Below, piece after piece: positions 51,776 to 61,822 of a stretch of DNA of 64,000 nt (the stretch's first letter is position 1; every line of letters starts with the position of its first letter). The notes under the pieces were generated by a model. It searched no databases, was not told the origin of the DNA, and saw nothing but the letters and a program-made list of their open reading frames with translations. The translations under genes and the position numbers were made by a program. This DNA is from Chryseolinea lacunae. Its GTDB lineage: Bacteria; Bacteroidota; Bacteroidia; Cytophagales; Cyclobacteriaceae. Location: the NCBI RefSeq assembly GCF_016735595.1, contig NZ_JAERRB010000017.1, forward strand, positions 98,601 to 162,600, given 5' to 3'.

Positions 51776-54601
51776 TTATTTCTTTCGTTGATGCGGGCGA
51801 TGCGAAAGCGTTTTTAAGGTCAGGCCCGAAAAACTTCCGCGTTGTGCACCGCCACGCCCGGTCGACTCTTCCACCACCAATCCTGTGGGTGCGCTGCCCA
51901 CCTGCACCGATCCTTTAATCGAATACACGCTCTGAACATTCGACGCGGGGTCTGTACCCGGAATCAACTCGCCATCATAGCGCTTGCGATACACGTGCGT
52001 GACACTGGCGTTGTCGTAGACAGCCCAATACACATACTGGTCCTGAACATCGAGCGACATGCCCACCAAAAGCTCCCCGGGTGGAATGGTGATGAACGAA
52101 CTGAGTGCACCCGTGCCGTCGGCCTTGCCCGCCAGAATAGTTTCCATGCCGTCGACAACAAACATTTTGTTGTTGTCGGTGTCCACCCGCACATCGTGTG
52201 GTTCGGTGAGGCCTTGCGTGTAGAGTTGCGTAGAGGTTCCCGAACCATCGGCCTTCATCCGCCCAATGGCCGGCACAAAATTCACGGCGTCATATTCAAT
52301 CAGATACAACATGTCGTCGGCCGGATTGTAGGATAGGCCATAGGTCAAATAGCCCACGTTGCCATTTTCAAAACTCAGCCATTTCTCCGGCGTGCCAGAT
52401 CCATCCAGGTTGCCGCGCATCACAACTGCATCGCTGGTGGTCCAGTAGAGTTTTCCGGCCGCCGTGTTCAACGTGAAATCAGAAACCGCTCCGGCCTCCG
52501 CCTCGGTGTATAATTCTTCATAACCCGTGTTGGTGAAGTTGCACCGGGCAAGGGCCGCGCCTCGCAGCATGTAGATTTTTTTGCTGGCGAAATCGGCAGA
52601 CAATATGGAAATGCCCAACCCCGCATTGCTGGCGTTATACACATCGGTGAGCGTGGGTGGATCGAACGTCGATTTCAAAATCTTCCACGTCTGCCCCGCC
52701 GTGATGGTGACCTGTGCGGCCATATAAACATTTTTCACCGCCACAGGTTTTTCCTTCACGCGAAACGCCACGGGCGCCGAAACATTGCCAACTGCCACAG
52801 TCACCTGGTAGTTACCCGGTGCCAGGTCGGGAACATAAACCGAGATGCGATCAGGAAACGGATCGTTCGCATCGGTGAGCGTTGCGTCAACACTGCCAAA
52901 CTTCACAAGGTTATCTTTTTCAAGCGCGCCAAAGTCTGTTCCCTCCAGCGTCACAATGTTTCCGGGAAATCCCTCGGTAAGCGACAGGTTTTTGATTTGG
53001 GGCGAGCCTTTCACAAAAACAGGAACCGCATTCGATGTGAGACTGAACTGCGACACCTGAAGGGCCTTTGTGCCCGCCGGAAATCCCATAGGCACCATCA
53101 CCACCACTTCGTTCTCCGCAGCCGACACCACTGTGAGCTGCCCACCACCATCGGGTGTGTTCACCACAATATCGGCGCTCGTCGCACTGAAGTTGCCACC
53201 CCGCAAGGTGATTGTCTCCCCGCGCGACACGTTGTCTGGTTGTATAGACGAGATAAAAGGCTTGGCACCACCCGTGGTCACCGTGAACTTTGGACCAATG
53301 CCCGTCAGTCCACCTTTGGTCACCGACAAAGGGCCGGTCGTGGCACTGGCCGGTATCTTCACCGTCACCTGTGTGGTTGTGGCCGTCACTACCGTAGCGG
53401 CCACACTTCCAATCTTCACCGAATTTCCAGCCGCCGTGCCGGCAAAGTTTTTTCCAGTGATAACGGCTTGGCTAAGCGCCGGGCCGCTGTTGGGACTAAT
53501 GCTATAAATGATGGGTGCATCCGGGTCGGCTTCCGAAAACACAGGACCATCGGCCTTGCGTTCGTTCACCACAACCCACACCGGCCCCGTAGAAAACCCC
53601 GATGGCACAAGGGCCACTAGTTCTGTTTTCGACGCTTCGGTCACCACGGCAAGTTTGCCATTAAAGTAAACCTGGTTGTCTTCAGGAAGGTGGCTAAATC
53701 CTGTTCCGGTAAACGTAACGGGCACACCCGCTGCGCCACTCACAGGCACCACGTCTTTGATTTCGGGATACACTTCAAAAATCTCTGCGCTCGAAACAAC
53801 ATAGTCATCCGCATACTTCAACGTCCACACGCCATCGGTGGCACCACCGGGCACCACCACCTTCACCGCACGACTTGTCGATTCCGTTCCCGAAAAAACT
53901 GTTCCCATCCCGTTCAACTCAGGCTGCGCCGATCCATCGTAGGGCAACCCTTTGCCGGTGATGGTAATGACCTGACCGGCGGCACCATGCGCAGGCGACA
54001 CACTGGTGATGAACGGGGTCTTCAAGGTGAGCGAGGGACCATCAAAGCCAAATATATTTGTAGTGCTCACCTTCGATGTGAAGGGCACAATCACCTTCAA
54101 TTCTGTAGACGATCCGCCAATCACCGTGGCGGCATTCACTTGTCCGGGTTTGAAATAAACACGATTCTCCACCGCACGCGGTCTGAAGTTCACACCGGTC
54201 AGCGTCACAGTGTCGCCAACCCACGCGTCGGCGGGTTCCACTTTGGTGATGGAGGGAACCTTCACAAACAACGAAGGGCTGCTGGCCACTTCTTCGTCAA
54301 GAATGTTCACCATCACGGGGCCGGGGGTGGCGCCGTCGGGAACCACCACCCACAATTGAGATTGTGTTTTTTTAATGGGTGTGATGCGCGTTGCGCCGGG
54401 AAAGAAGATGCCGTTCACGCTTGGGTCGGGGCTAAACCCTTCGCCGGTAATCACAATGGTGTCGCCCACCAGCGCATCGGCCGGTAGCACGGAAAATACT
54501 TTTAGCGGAACAAACTTCTCTTCTTTCTGACAGGACAAAAAACACAGCGTCAACCAAAGGAATGCTACGAAGCCAATGCGATAGTAAAGTTTCTGTTTCA
54601 T
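51776..54601 (-). CDS. IPT/TIG lipoprotein with C-terminal YWTD-like propeller
   Basis: The 941-residue lipoprotein (lipobox near LCFLSC, Cys about 24) has seven or so IPT/TIG Ig-like repeats (about 30-610), each ending in a GxxFSxxxxxNxVxF pattern. A propeller with YWTD/NHL-like repeats follows (GKLYWTTSDAVVMRGNLDGS, KMFVVDGMETILAGKADGT; about 640-930). It is an outer-surface protein that probably works with the TonB receptor two genes upstream; such lipoproteins are frequent partners in Bacteroidota uptake loci. No catalytic site is seen. Confidence 0.85.
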   Translation of the reverse strand: MKQKLYYRIGFVAFLWLTLCFLSCQKEEKFVPLKVFSVLPADALVGDTIVITGEGFSPDPSVNGIFFPGATRITPIKKTQSQLWVVVPDGATPGPVMVNILDEEVASSPSLFVKVPSITKVEPADAWVGDTVTLTGVNFRPRAVENRVYFKPGQVNAATVIGGSSTELKVIVPFTSKVSTTNIFGFDGPSLTLKTPFITSVSPAHGAAGQVITITGKGLPYDGSAQPELNGMGTVFSGTESTSRAVKVVVPGGATDGVWTLKYADDYVVSSAEIFEVYPEIKDVVPVSGAAGVPVTFTGTGFSHLPEDNQVYFNGKLAVVTEASKTELVALVPSGFSTGPVWVVVNERKADGPVFSEADPDAPIIYSISPNSGPALSQAVITGKNFAGTAAGNSVKIGSVAATVVTATTTQVTVKIPASATTGPLSVTKGGLTGIGPKFTVTTGGAKPFISSIQPDNVSRGETITLRGGNFSATSADIVVNTPDGGGQLTVVSAAENEVVVMVPMGFPAGTKALQVSQFSLTSNAVPVFVKGSPQIKNLSLTEGFPGNIVTLEGTDFGALEKDNLVKFGSVDATLTDANDPFPDRISVYVPDLAPGNYQVTVAVGNVSAPVAFRVKEKPVAVKNVYMAAQVTITAGQTWKILKSTFDPPTLTDVYNASNAGLGISILSADFASKKIYMLRGAALARCNFTNTGYEELYTEAEAGAVSDFTLNTAAGKLYWTTSDAVVMRGNLDGSGTPEKWLSFENGNVGYLTYGLSYNPADDMLYLIEYDAVNFVPAIGRMKADGSGTSTQLYTQGLTEPHDVRVDTDNNKMFVVDGMETILAGKADGTGALSSFITIPPGELLVGMSLDVQDQYVYWAVYDNASVTHVYRKRYDGELIPGTDPASNVQSVYSIKGSVQVGSAPTGLVVEESTGRGGAQRGSFSGLTLKTLSHRPHQRKK

Positions 54602-54711
54602 TCGCGTTTCTTAAATTTTAATAAAGAAACAGGCGCAACGTACGCCTGTTTCTAAGTTCAGTTCCAGGTTAATGATGCCGTTCAGTTGATCAGGTGAACG
54701 GTTGAGTTTTG

Positions 54712-56229
54712 TTAGTTGTAAGGTGTGTTTTGAGGATCGAAATTGAGCCAGCTTCCGCTCAGGTTCCAGCCATTGTCGTCGGCTGCACGGCGTGCGCCTT
54801 TGAAATAGGTGGTGGGCGAAACGGCTACAGTTCCGTTCACATCAAAAATGGGATTGATCAGATTGGCGTTTGTGCCGGTGGCCAATACCGGCGATGTGTA
54901 GGCCGGAGGAACCGGACCCGCCAAATTGGTTTGCGGCAGGAAGCTCGGGTTTGTCAACGTCCATGCTGCCGAAGTCAGGCCACTCTTGCGAATGAGGCCG
55001 TTGTTGTCGGTTGACGAAGATGTTGCCAACGCTGCGGCATTGCACACGTTCGATGCACCCAGTGTCCAGGCGTTGTTGGGAGCCACGGGCTCATACACGC
55101 AGGTCACGCCGGTAATGAACGGTGTGGCAATCAGGTTGTGTGTGAGAATCGAAGTAGTCACCAATTCAGCAGCCGGGGTGTCGTCCAGATACAAGCCGCG
55201 TTTCCAGCCCACCACCAGTGAGTTGTAAACATCGAGGCCCGTGTTTCTTCTCAGGTGCAAACCATCGCCGAACTCGGCCGTGCCGGGTGTGTTGATCACG
55301 GTGCGGGTATTGGCCGGATCGTAGGGACCAATCAGTGTGAAGTTGCTGAACTGCGCAGTAGTGCGCGTAGCATTCACACCGTCGGCATCCGTATCCGACT
55401 CAAAGCCGTTTGATTTCGAATCGTCGGCCACTTGCGGATCGCGCACGGCAAGACCGTATTGCACGGCACCGCTATAGCCCCAGTCCGTATCGAAGTCATC
55501 GTCTTTGTTGCGATACGAAACCAGATACTTGGCGTTCACCGTGCCGCCAAACCACTCGAATGCATCATCGCCACCATACGACACCTGGATGTGATCGAGA
55601 ATGGTGCCACTGCCCACGCTATAGAGCGTCAGACCGTTTTTCTCCACATCGGCAACGCCGGTTTTTTTTCCGCCAAATTCAATGCGCACATAGCTGAGGC
55701 GACCGGAGTTGTCGTTGCTAACCGCACCACCGTGTTGAGGCGCAGTAAGGCAAACGGGATATCCTTCGGGCACAGCATTCACGCTTTGGTTGTTGGGCGC
55801 TTTTCCAAAAAGGTTCACACCACCCCAATCCTGCTGGGCACGCGAGCCGGCCACAGCGCTCGAAGTGAACACGATGGGCTGGCTGGGAGTGCCAATGGCA
55901 ATCAGCTTGCCACCGCGCTCAACCGACAAGGTGCCAACGGTGGCTTTGTCGCCTTTCACAATGGTTCCGGCGTTGATGGTTAAGGTCGCGTTGTTGGGCA
56001 CGCGCACATCGCCTTTAATGATGTAGATGGTGTCGCGCCACGTTTGTGTTTTCAGATTGGTGGTAACGCATTCGGTAGCGCCGCCAATAATCTTGATGGG
56101 CAAAGAGGCTGCAGAGCCTTGCAACCCCTGGTTGTTCACCACGGGTTCGTCGCTGCAGGCGTTCAGGAACGCCGCCATGGAAACCACCCCAAGGGCGGCC
56201 ACGGCAAATTTCTTCAACTTGTTTTTCAT
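54712..56229 (-). CDS. right-handed beta-helix lipoprotein
   Basis: The 505-residue lipoprotein (lipobox ending LNAC near residue 25) has parallel beta-helix turns: VPNNATLTINAGTIVKGD, VERGGKLIAIGTPSQPIVFTS, LSYVRIEFGG, ILDHIQVSYGGDDAFEWFGG. These are typical of the surface-exposed partners of TonB receptors that carry a carboxypeptidase-like domain. It lies directly downstream of the receptor gene and probably forms its extracellular ligand-capturing unit. The ligand is unknown. Confidence 0.82.
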   Translation of the reverse strand: MKNKLKKFAVAALGVVSMAAFLNACSDEPVVNNQGLQGSAASLPIKIIGGATECVTTNLKTQTWRDTIYIIKGDVRVPNNATLTINAGTIVKGDKATVGTLSVERGGKLIAIGTPSQPIVFTSSAVAGSRAQQDWGGVNLFGKAPNNQSVNAVPEGYPVCLTAPQHGGAVSNDNSGRLSYVRIEFGGKKTGVADVEKNGLTLYSVGSGTILDHIQVSYGGDDAFEWFGGTVNAKYLVSYRNKDDDFDTDWGYSGAVQYGLAVRDPQVADDSKSNGFESDTDADGVNATRTTAQFSNFTLIGPYDPANTRTVINTPGTAEFGDGLHLRRNTGLDVYNSLVVGWKRGLYLDDTPAAELVTTSILTHNLIATPFITGVTCVYEPVAPNNAWTLGASNVCNAAALATSSSTDNNGLIRKSGLTSAAWTLTNPSFLPQTNLAGPVPPAYTSPVLATGTNANLINPIFDVNGTVAVSPTTYFKGARRAADDNGWNLSGSWLNFDPQNTPYN

Positions 56230-56335
56230 TGTGCGTCAGTTTAATTTTGTATATGTTTTGAAACTGGAACTGATCTTCTAGTTTTCATTGTGTGCGCAGC
56301 CCCGGCCATGGGGCTGCCACTTTTTTTGGCCGGCC

Positions 56336-59300
56336 TCAGAAAGTGAAATTGAGCCCGATCATATAATAACTTCCCGGCTTATATTCCTGAAACATCCAAT
56401 CGCGATACGGCAACTTGTTGCGTCGCTCAGGGTCGTAGCGCGCATCACGGTCAAAGTCGCGATACAAGCGGCGCGGTTGATTGAGAATGTCCTGAATGGC
56501 AAATCGAAACTCCATGTATTTTGTCACGCGTTGGCGCACGGTCAGGTCGAGCACATTGCGCGGGAGTTCGTAGGTAGCAGGCCACACCAACGAAGGTGCA
56601 TAGACCAGGCGCTGCCCGATAACATTGTAGAGAAGCGAAATCTTTGTTCCCCATTCTTCCTGATCATAATACAACCCTGCGTTGATCACATAGCGCGCCG
56701 TGCCTTCCAGGGGGCGCACCGATTGCCGGTTGTCTAAAAAATATTGTCCTTCTGTGTCGGGAATAAGACCGTCGGTAAATTTCACTTCGCTGTGCAGGAG
56801 CGCAAAGTTGGCAATGGTCGAAAATCTTCGAATCCATTTCACCGGCACAAAGTTCAGACTCTTGCGCAATTCCAACTCCACACCATACACCGTGGCATTG
56901 TCTGTGTTGTCAAACTTAATGCGCTCGCGAAGTCCATCCCGGGAAGCATATTGTTCGATGGCATCGTATAGCTTCTTATAAAACACACCCACCGAAATAA
57001 ACTCGCCATCGCCCGGATAATATTCCACCCGGAGGTCCATGTTGTGAATTTTGGCGTCGGTCAGCGAATCGGTACCAATGGTCATGTTGTCGAGGCGAGG
57101 ATCAAGAATCGCCATCGGAAGATATTCGCGATAGTTCGGCCGGTTCAGCGTCTTGCCATAGGCCGCGCGCAGCAACAGCTTGTCCGTAAAACTCCAGCTC
57201 ACGTTCACCGACGGAAGCCAATAGTAGACATACTTATTGATCAGATCTGTGGAATAGCCCATCACCTCCAGCATGCGCGACGGGCGCACCTTCACCAGCA
57301 AATCCTGGCCTTCATAGCGAAGACCACCATACACATTCAATTTTTTCCGAAACGCTTGAAGGTTCACGGCAGTGTAGCCCGCCATGATCTTTCCGCGAAT
57401 GTCGTATTGACCCGTCAGGTTTTCGTTATCAAAAATATAACCACCCGATCCGTCTTCGCGAAACAGGGCCGGACTCATAAGTTTGTTAAAATTTGTTTCG
57501 CCGATAGAATCACCTTCCACAACAAAAAAATTATCGTTGTTGGTGCTGATGTTGATCATGCGGGTGTCCATGCTTTTTATCTTGCCTTCATAAAAGGCAC
57601 CGGCCCGCACAAAAAAACCTTTGTTGAATTTCTTTTCGTAGTCAACGGTGTAGGTATGGTTTTCTTCCTTTGTATCGATGTAATACAGCGCATTGGTAGT
57701 GGACCCGCGATTGGGAAGGATATATTGAAACGGATAGCGTGTATTATAGAAACTCCGTTGCGCCGGAACGTTTTCCACCGAACTCGAATAGGCACCAGAC
57801 CATTTTAATGAATGCGCACCCGACTTGCCAAGCGTGTGACTGCCCGCTACCTGTGCCGCGCCAATGCTGCGGCTTCTGTAGGTATAAATAATATTTCGCA
57901 CATAACCGCCATCATCCACAACGATGCCCTCACTACCCTCTCGAACCAAGGTTTCGTCTGTGCCCAGGCGGTTAAAAAGCCCCTTCAGTTCTATGACATG
58001 ACGGTCATTAAATGCAACGGACAAATTCTGCAGCAACCCCCACCGCGCCATCTTGCGGCTGATGGAATCCTGAAAAGCACGCGAATCACTCACAGCACCA
58101 TCTTTCGAAATGACACGCTGTGGTGCAAAGCTCTGGTTCACCAACTGCACCGCTTGCGTAGTGTTGATTGACGTGAGGTTACTTAGCCGCACGTTGCCGA
58201 TTTTCCAGGCATCATAATAATTAATACCCGCCCGGTAGTCGGGACCCGAACGCGCCTTTTTCAAATCCCACGAATTGTAAAGAGACTTCGACAGCTTTGC
58301 ATTGGTCGCCATATTTTCGGGAGTCAACACCACGCCGTGAAAGTTCACACTGTCTGTCCTGAAAAAACCCGGCGAACCAATTCCCCCCGCCGGAATTTCG
58401 CCCACACCCGGAAAGCCCCCAGGCAACGCCCGCGTGCCATCGTCTTTCCCAAGCCAGTCTTTCTTGCCACCGCTGTTTGTATAATAATCTTCAAAGGTCG
58501 ACCCCGGCCTATACCACGAAGACAGATTCACTTCAAACTGCCGCGCAATTGACGTGTTCTTTGTTTCAATCTTAATCGCCCCTCCTGCCCAGTCGGCCAG
58601 CAACTCCGGCCCCGGACTTCTGTACACCGTCATCTTATCAATCATGTTGCTGGGCAACAAATCGTAAGAGAACGCGCGGCGATCCGATTCAGAGCTCGGC
58701 GCCACCATGCCATTGAGGTAGGTAATGTTGTAGCGCTCGTGCATGCCACGGATGTTCACAAAATTATTTTGAATCGACACGCCGGGAAGTCGCCGTGCCA
58801 CTTCGCCTGCGTCCTGGTCCACACTGCGGCCAATTTGTTGTGCCGAAATGCCGGTGATAATGAGCGACGAATTCCGGATCTCCTTGACCAAAGCCGACTC
58901 ATTCGTCTCCACGACGTTGCCCGACAACACACGGTCGCCGATGATGGTAATGTCTTGTAACTGCGTGCCCGATGCTTTCAAGGCGCGATCAAACACCGTG
59001 TGCTGATTGGCCGTGATGGCCACCTCGCGTTCGATCAAGGTTTCATAGCCGAGATACGAAACCGCCACTTGGTAAACACCTTCGGGAATATCGCGAATCA
59101 TAAAATCTCCTTCGGCATTCGTGATATTCCCATGGGGTGTTCCAATAAGGCGGACGCTGGCACCGATAAGCAACTCGCCGCTGGCGCCATCTTTCAGCTT
59201 GCCGCCCAGGCTCCCTTTGGGAAGATGCTTGGCGGCCGGCTTCACAAAAATGATGATGTTGTTTTCATGCTCACGGAAGCTGAGCGAAGTCTCGCGCAAC

Positions 59301-59593
59301 ACCGTTTTGAGGGCATCGGCCACAGAGACACGGGCCGACTGATAAGTAACTTTAAAATCTCTCGGAAGGTCTGCGTCGTTGTAGGTGATGCCGAACCCTC
59401 CTTTGGATCCGATGGCATCAAGCGCATCGGGCAGCGGCGACTTTTGCAACGCCACGGCGATAAATACTTCTGTGGCCTTCTGCTGTTCGCCCGCGAAAGT
59501 CGCTTGCGGAATACTTACTACTAACAAGTGCAAAGATGCCAGCCGCACAAAAAGAACAATAAGGGCATGACACCTCGATAAAAGTTTTTGCAT
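56336..59593 (-). CDS. TonB-dependent receptor with STN signalling domain
   Basis: The 1085-residue outer-membrane receptor starts with a signal peptide. An STN domain follows (about 38-125; EVFIAVALQKSPLPDALDAIG ... NNIIIF), the part that signals to FecR. Then come a carboxypeptidase-regulatory-like domain (about 130-215), a plug (about 225-345; RRLPGVSIQNNFVNIRG) and a barrel ending in MIGLNFTF. This is the FecA-type signalling architecture. Ligand binding would release the ECF sigma factor encoded upstream through FecR. It sits after a pair of hairpins downstream of fecR, and leads a run of surface-lipoprotein genes. Confidence 0.93.
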   Translation of the reverse strand: MQKLLSRCHALIVLFVRLASLHLLVVSIPQATFAGEQQKATEVFIAVALQKSPLPDALDAIGSKGGFGITYNDADLPRDFKVTYQSARVSVADALKTVLRETSLSFREHENNIIIFVKPAAKHLPKGSLGGKLKDGASGELLIGASVRLIGTPHGNITNAEGDFMIRDIPEGVYQVAVSYLGYETLIEREVAITANQHTVFDRALKASGTQLQDITIIGDRVLSGNVVETNESALVKEIRNSSLIITGISAQQIGRSVDQDAGEVARRLPGVSIQNNFVNIRGMHERYNITYLNGMVAPSSESDRRAFSYDLLPSNMIDKMTVYRSPGPELLADWAGGAIKIETKNTSIARQFEVNLSSWYRPGSTFEDYYTNSGGKKDWLGKDDGTRALPGGFPGVGEIPAGGIGSPGFFRTDSVNFHGVVLTPENMATNAKLSKSLYNSWDLKKARSGPDYRAGINYYDAWKIGNVRLSNLTSINTTQAVQLVNQSFAPQRVISKDGAVSDSRAFQDSISRKMARWGLLQNLSVAFNDRHVIELKGLFNRLGTDETLVREGSEGIVVDDGGYVRNIIYTYRSRSIGAAQVAGSHTLGKSGAHSLKWSGAYSSSVENVPAQRSFYNTRYPFQYILPNRGSTTNALYYIDTKEENHTYTVDYEKKFNKGFFVRAGAFYEGKIKSMDTRMINISTNNDNFFVVEGDSIGETNFNKLMSPALFREDGSGGYIFDNENLTGQYDIRGKIMAGYTAVNLQAFRKKLNVYGGLRYEGQDLLVKVRPSRMLEVMGYSTDLINKYVYYWLPSVNVSWSFTDKLLLRAAYGKTLNRPNYREYLPMAILDPRLDNMTIGTDSLTDAKIHNMDLRVEYYPGDGEFISVGVFYKKLYDAIEQYASRDGLRERIKFDNTDNATVYGVELELRKSLNFVPVKWIRRFSTIANFALLHSEVKFTDGLIPDTEGQYFLDNRQSVRPLEGTARYVINAGLYYDQEEWGTKISLLYNVIGQRLVYAPSLVWPATYELPRNVLDLTVRQRVTKYMEFRFAIQDILNQPRRLYRDFDRDARYDPERRNKLPYRDWMFQEYKPGSYYMIGLNFTF

Positions 59594-59648
59594 ACTTTTA
59601 AAGGTTTTAAAAATTATGATTCTAACCGGATCACTTATGTTTTAAGAC

Positions 59649-59698
59649 CCGGACGCTTCGTCCGGTCCAAGACGGAAGCGTTAGCGCGCTTCCGTCTT
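59649..59698. other. tandem hairpins between fecR and TonB receptor
   Basis: CCGGACG-(3)-CGTCCGG at 59649-59665 is followed 3 bases later by a perfect 12-bp stem, AAGACGGAAGCG-(6)-CGCTTCCGTCTT at 59669-59698, with seven T after it on the plus strand. It could be a terminator/attenuator between the regulatory pair and the receptor, or a REP-like palindromic element. Confidence 0.65.
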
Positions 59699-59762
59699 AC
59701 TTTTTTTATAGCACTGTTTTTAGTATAGGCAATGCATGGTGTCTGTCGTTTAGGCTTTCGTT

Positions 59763-60779
59763 CTATTTATTCATGTCGCAACCACGGGCCACAATGTCAA
59801 TCTGTTGTGCGTTTCGTATGGCGTAGGTTATCAATCCCGTCAGCTTCACCGATTCCAGCACATCTTGCAGCGGAGTGCCTTCATTGAAGGCAGCTGTCAC
59901 TTTGCACGACGCGGTGGGCACGTGCGCCAGGTTTATTTTCACGGCATACCAGCGCTCAAGACGTTTGATCATTTCAGGAAGCGGGCAGCTTTTAAAAACC
60001 AATCGCCCTTCGTGCCACGCCATGCGGGTGGCCGCGGCAACCGAATCTTTAACCCACGTGTGCTGCACCAGGTCATAGCGCACATGATGGTTGGGCGTGA
60101 GCAATGCCAGCTGATTTTGTTCCTGACGGGCGGTGTCGAAAATGCCCACGGCCACTTTGCCGGTGGCCACCGTCACGTCAATGGTCGCGTCGTCGTCATA
60201 GGCCTCTATATTGAAAGACGTGCCCAGCACGCGCGTATAGAACTCGCGGGTCTGCACCACAAACGGCTTGTGCTCGTCGCGACGCACTTCAAAAAAAGCT
60301 TCGCCCGTCAGGTTCACTTCGCGCATCACACCACGGAAGGCCTCCGGATAGCGCAGGCTCGACGATGCATTGAGCCACACCTGGCTGCCATCGGGCAATT
60401 TCAGCAATCGTTGTTCGCCCGCTTTGGTCTGCACCGAAACATACCGCACCGGATCAACGCGATCGCGAATAACATCCCAATACCTCACGGCGAAATAAGA
60501 GCTCATCACCAACAACACAACCGACGCCGCGATCTTATAGAGCACAAAGCTATGAGCAGGCCGCACCTTGCCCCGAACGCCTTCATAGCGTTTCTCCGCT
60601 GCGCGCCGGTCCATCGGTGGCGCCGTAGTGTCCTCCCATAGCTCTTGCATCAGGGCATCAATCTGGCTGGCAAATTCAGGGTTCTCCAGATATTGTTCTG
60701 CCATCCGTTTTTCGTCGGCGGTGCAGGTGCCTTCCAGGAATTTTCTAAATACTTCCGGGTGAAAAGTGTTGGTATCCAA
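59763..60779 (-). CDS. fecR-like: FecR-family anti-sigma factor
   Basis: The product has a cytoplasmic N-terminus (RKFLEGTCTADEKRMAEQYL), one membrane helix (about residue 85-100; IAASVVLLVMSSYFAV) and the periplasmic FecR domain (TKAGEQRLLKLPDGSQVWLNASSSLRYPE, EVNLTGEAFFEV, VLGTSFNIEAY). A C-terminal DUF4974 domain completes it (FKSCPLPEMIKRLERWY). It holds the ECF sigma until the STN domain of the TonB receptor signals. No ATG fits the start; TTG at 60779 is preferred, although the frame stays open to 60881, overlapping the sigma gene. The end is certain. Confidence 0.88.
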   Translation of the reverse strand: MDTNTFHPEVFRKFLEGTCTADEKRMAEQYLENPEFASQIDALMQELWEDTTAPPMDRRAAEKRYEGVRGKVRPAHSFVLYKIAASVVLLVMSSYFAVRYWDVIRDRVDPVRYVSVQTKAGEQRLLKLPDGSQVWLNASSSLRYPEAFRGVMREVNLTGEAFFEVRRDEHKPFVVQTREFYTRVLGTSFNIEAYDDDATIDVTVATGKVAVGIFDTARQEQNQLALLTPNHHVRYDLVQHTWVKDSVAAATRMAWHEGRLVFKSCPLPEMIKRLERWYAVKINLAHVPTASCKVTAAFNEGTPLQDVLESVKLTGLITYAIRNAQQIDIVARGCDMNK

Positions 60780-60822
60780 GGGATGATCTTTGACTATAAT
60801 ACACCCCTGGTCATGAAGAGGT

Positions 60823-61440
60823 CTATGCGGAGAAAAAATAAATCCAAAACATGCCCCACACAGTGAAAAAACTATCGGCAATGTCGGAGTGCATAGACAT
60901 GAACCGGCGGATGTCCTTTAATGACTGAACAATTTGCAAACGAACGGTATTTTTGGAGATGCCCAGGGCAACGGCAATTTCTTCGTAGCTCTTGCCTTCG
61001 TTGCGGCTCATCTTAAAGATAGACTTGCGCTGCGGCGGCAAACAATCGATGGCCCGGTCGGCGATGCGAACATATTCATCAAAAAAAATCTGTTCTTCCG
61101 TGGCATTGCCCGACGTTACCATCGACAAACTATATTCTTTCTTCAACGCCACACGCGTGGTGTTGGCCCGCAGATAATTAAGAATCCGGTTCTTGGCTAT
61201 CTTATACACAAAGGCGCTAAACGAAAGCGTCACATCCAGGTTTTCGCGGTATTCCCAAAGTTTGATAAACGTGTCTTGCAGAATTTCTTCGGCCACTTCG
61301 TGCGAGCGGGTGAGCCGGAAAACATAGAGAAGAATTTTCTGCTCAAACCTCAAAAACAATTCTTTGAGTGCAGGTTCGCTTCCCTCCTTTAATAGAGTTA
61401 CCAACTCATATTCAGAACAGTTACGCAAATTCTTTTTCAT
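60823..61440 (-). CDS. ECF-family RNA polymerase sigma factor
   Basis: The 205-residue product has sigma region 2 (about 25-90; LFLRFEQKILLYVFRLTRSHEVAEEILQ split by helices, QDTFIKLWEYRENL) and region 4 (about 135-185; CLPPQRKSIFKMSRNEGKSYEEIAVALGISKNTVRLQI). It is of the FecI-like, Bacteroidota type. It is paired with the overlapping FecR gene and drives the adjacent TonB-receptor locus. A hydrophobic C-terminal tail (DSFFTVWGMFWIYFF) is unusual for the family. Confidence 0.93.
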   Translation of the reverse strand: MKKNLRNCSEYELVTLLKEGSEPALKELFLRFEQKILLYVFRLTRSHEVAEEILQDTFIKLWEYRENLDVTLSFSAFVYKIAKNRILNYLRANTTRVALKKEYSLSMVTSGNATEEQIFFDEYVRIADRAIDCLPPQRKSIFKMSRNEGKSYEEIAVALGISKNTVRLQIVQSLKDIRRFMSMHSDIADSFFTVWGMFWIYFFSA

Positions 61441-61822
61441 AAGTAAGCATCAAAAGACAACGTCGAGAGGGTACGAATTTATGCGATTCTTGTGTTGAAA
61501 CTCTTATTGGAATATTAAGGAACCATTAAGATACGGAAGACGCGATGGGCTGCCTTGGTTCATGTCGCGCCGATGGCGCTTTATGAAGGCTTAACCAACG
61601 ATCGAAAATACTGAACCGTTTTTATTCACTTGTCTCATGCCAATTCAATTCTGGCGAGAGTAGCCAGCAATTCCCTCGCTTATCGCCATTTGATTGCGCT
61701 TCAATAGCAAAGCGCTGAACCAGAAACAAAGAGTTGGTCCCTTCGCCTAAACCGAACGAAACGGGAACGAAGGACTGCATTCGATAAAATTACTGGACAC
61801 CTTAAAACCTCGCACAAAATAG
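61441..61822. other. intergenic region, nothing clear
   Basis: This 382-base gap lies between the divergent sigma factor and a doubtful ORF. A weak -7-like box (TAAATTCG) lies on the minus strand about 40 bases before the sigma start. No tRNA, repeat or ORF of note is seen. Confidence 0.45.

Noticed and set aside
53070..53507. Long plus-strand ORFs opposite the IPT lipoprotein and other large minus-strand genes
   Set aside because: They are shadow frames of GC-rich coding sequence; no starts, promoters or motifs support them.
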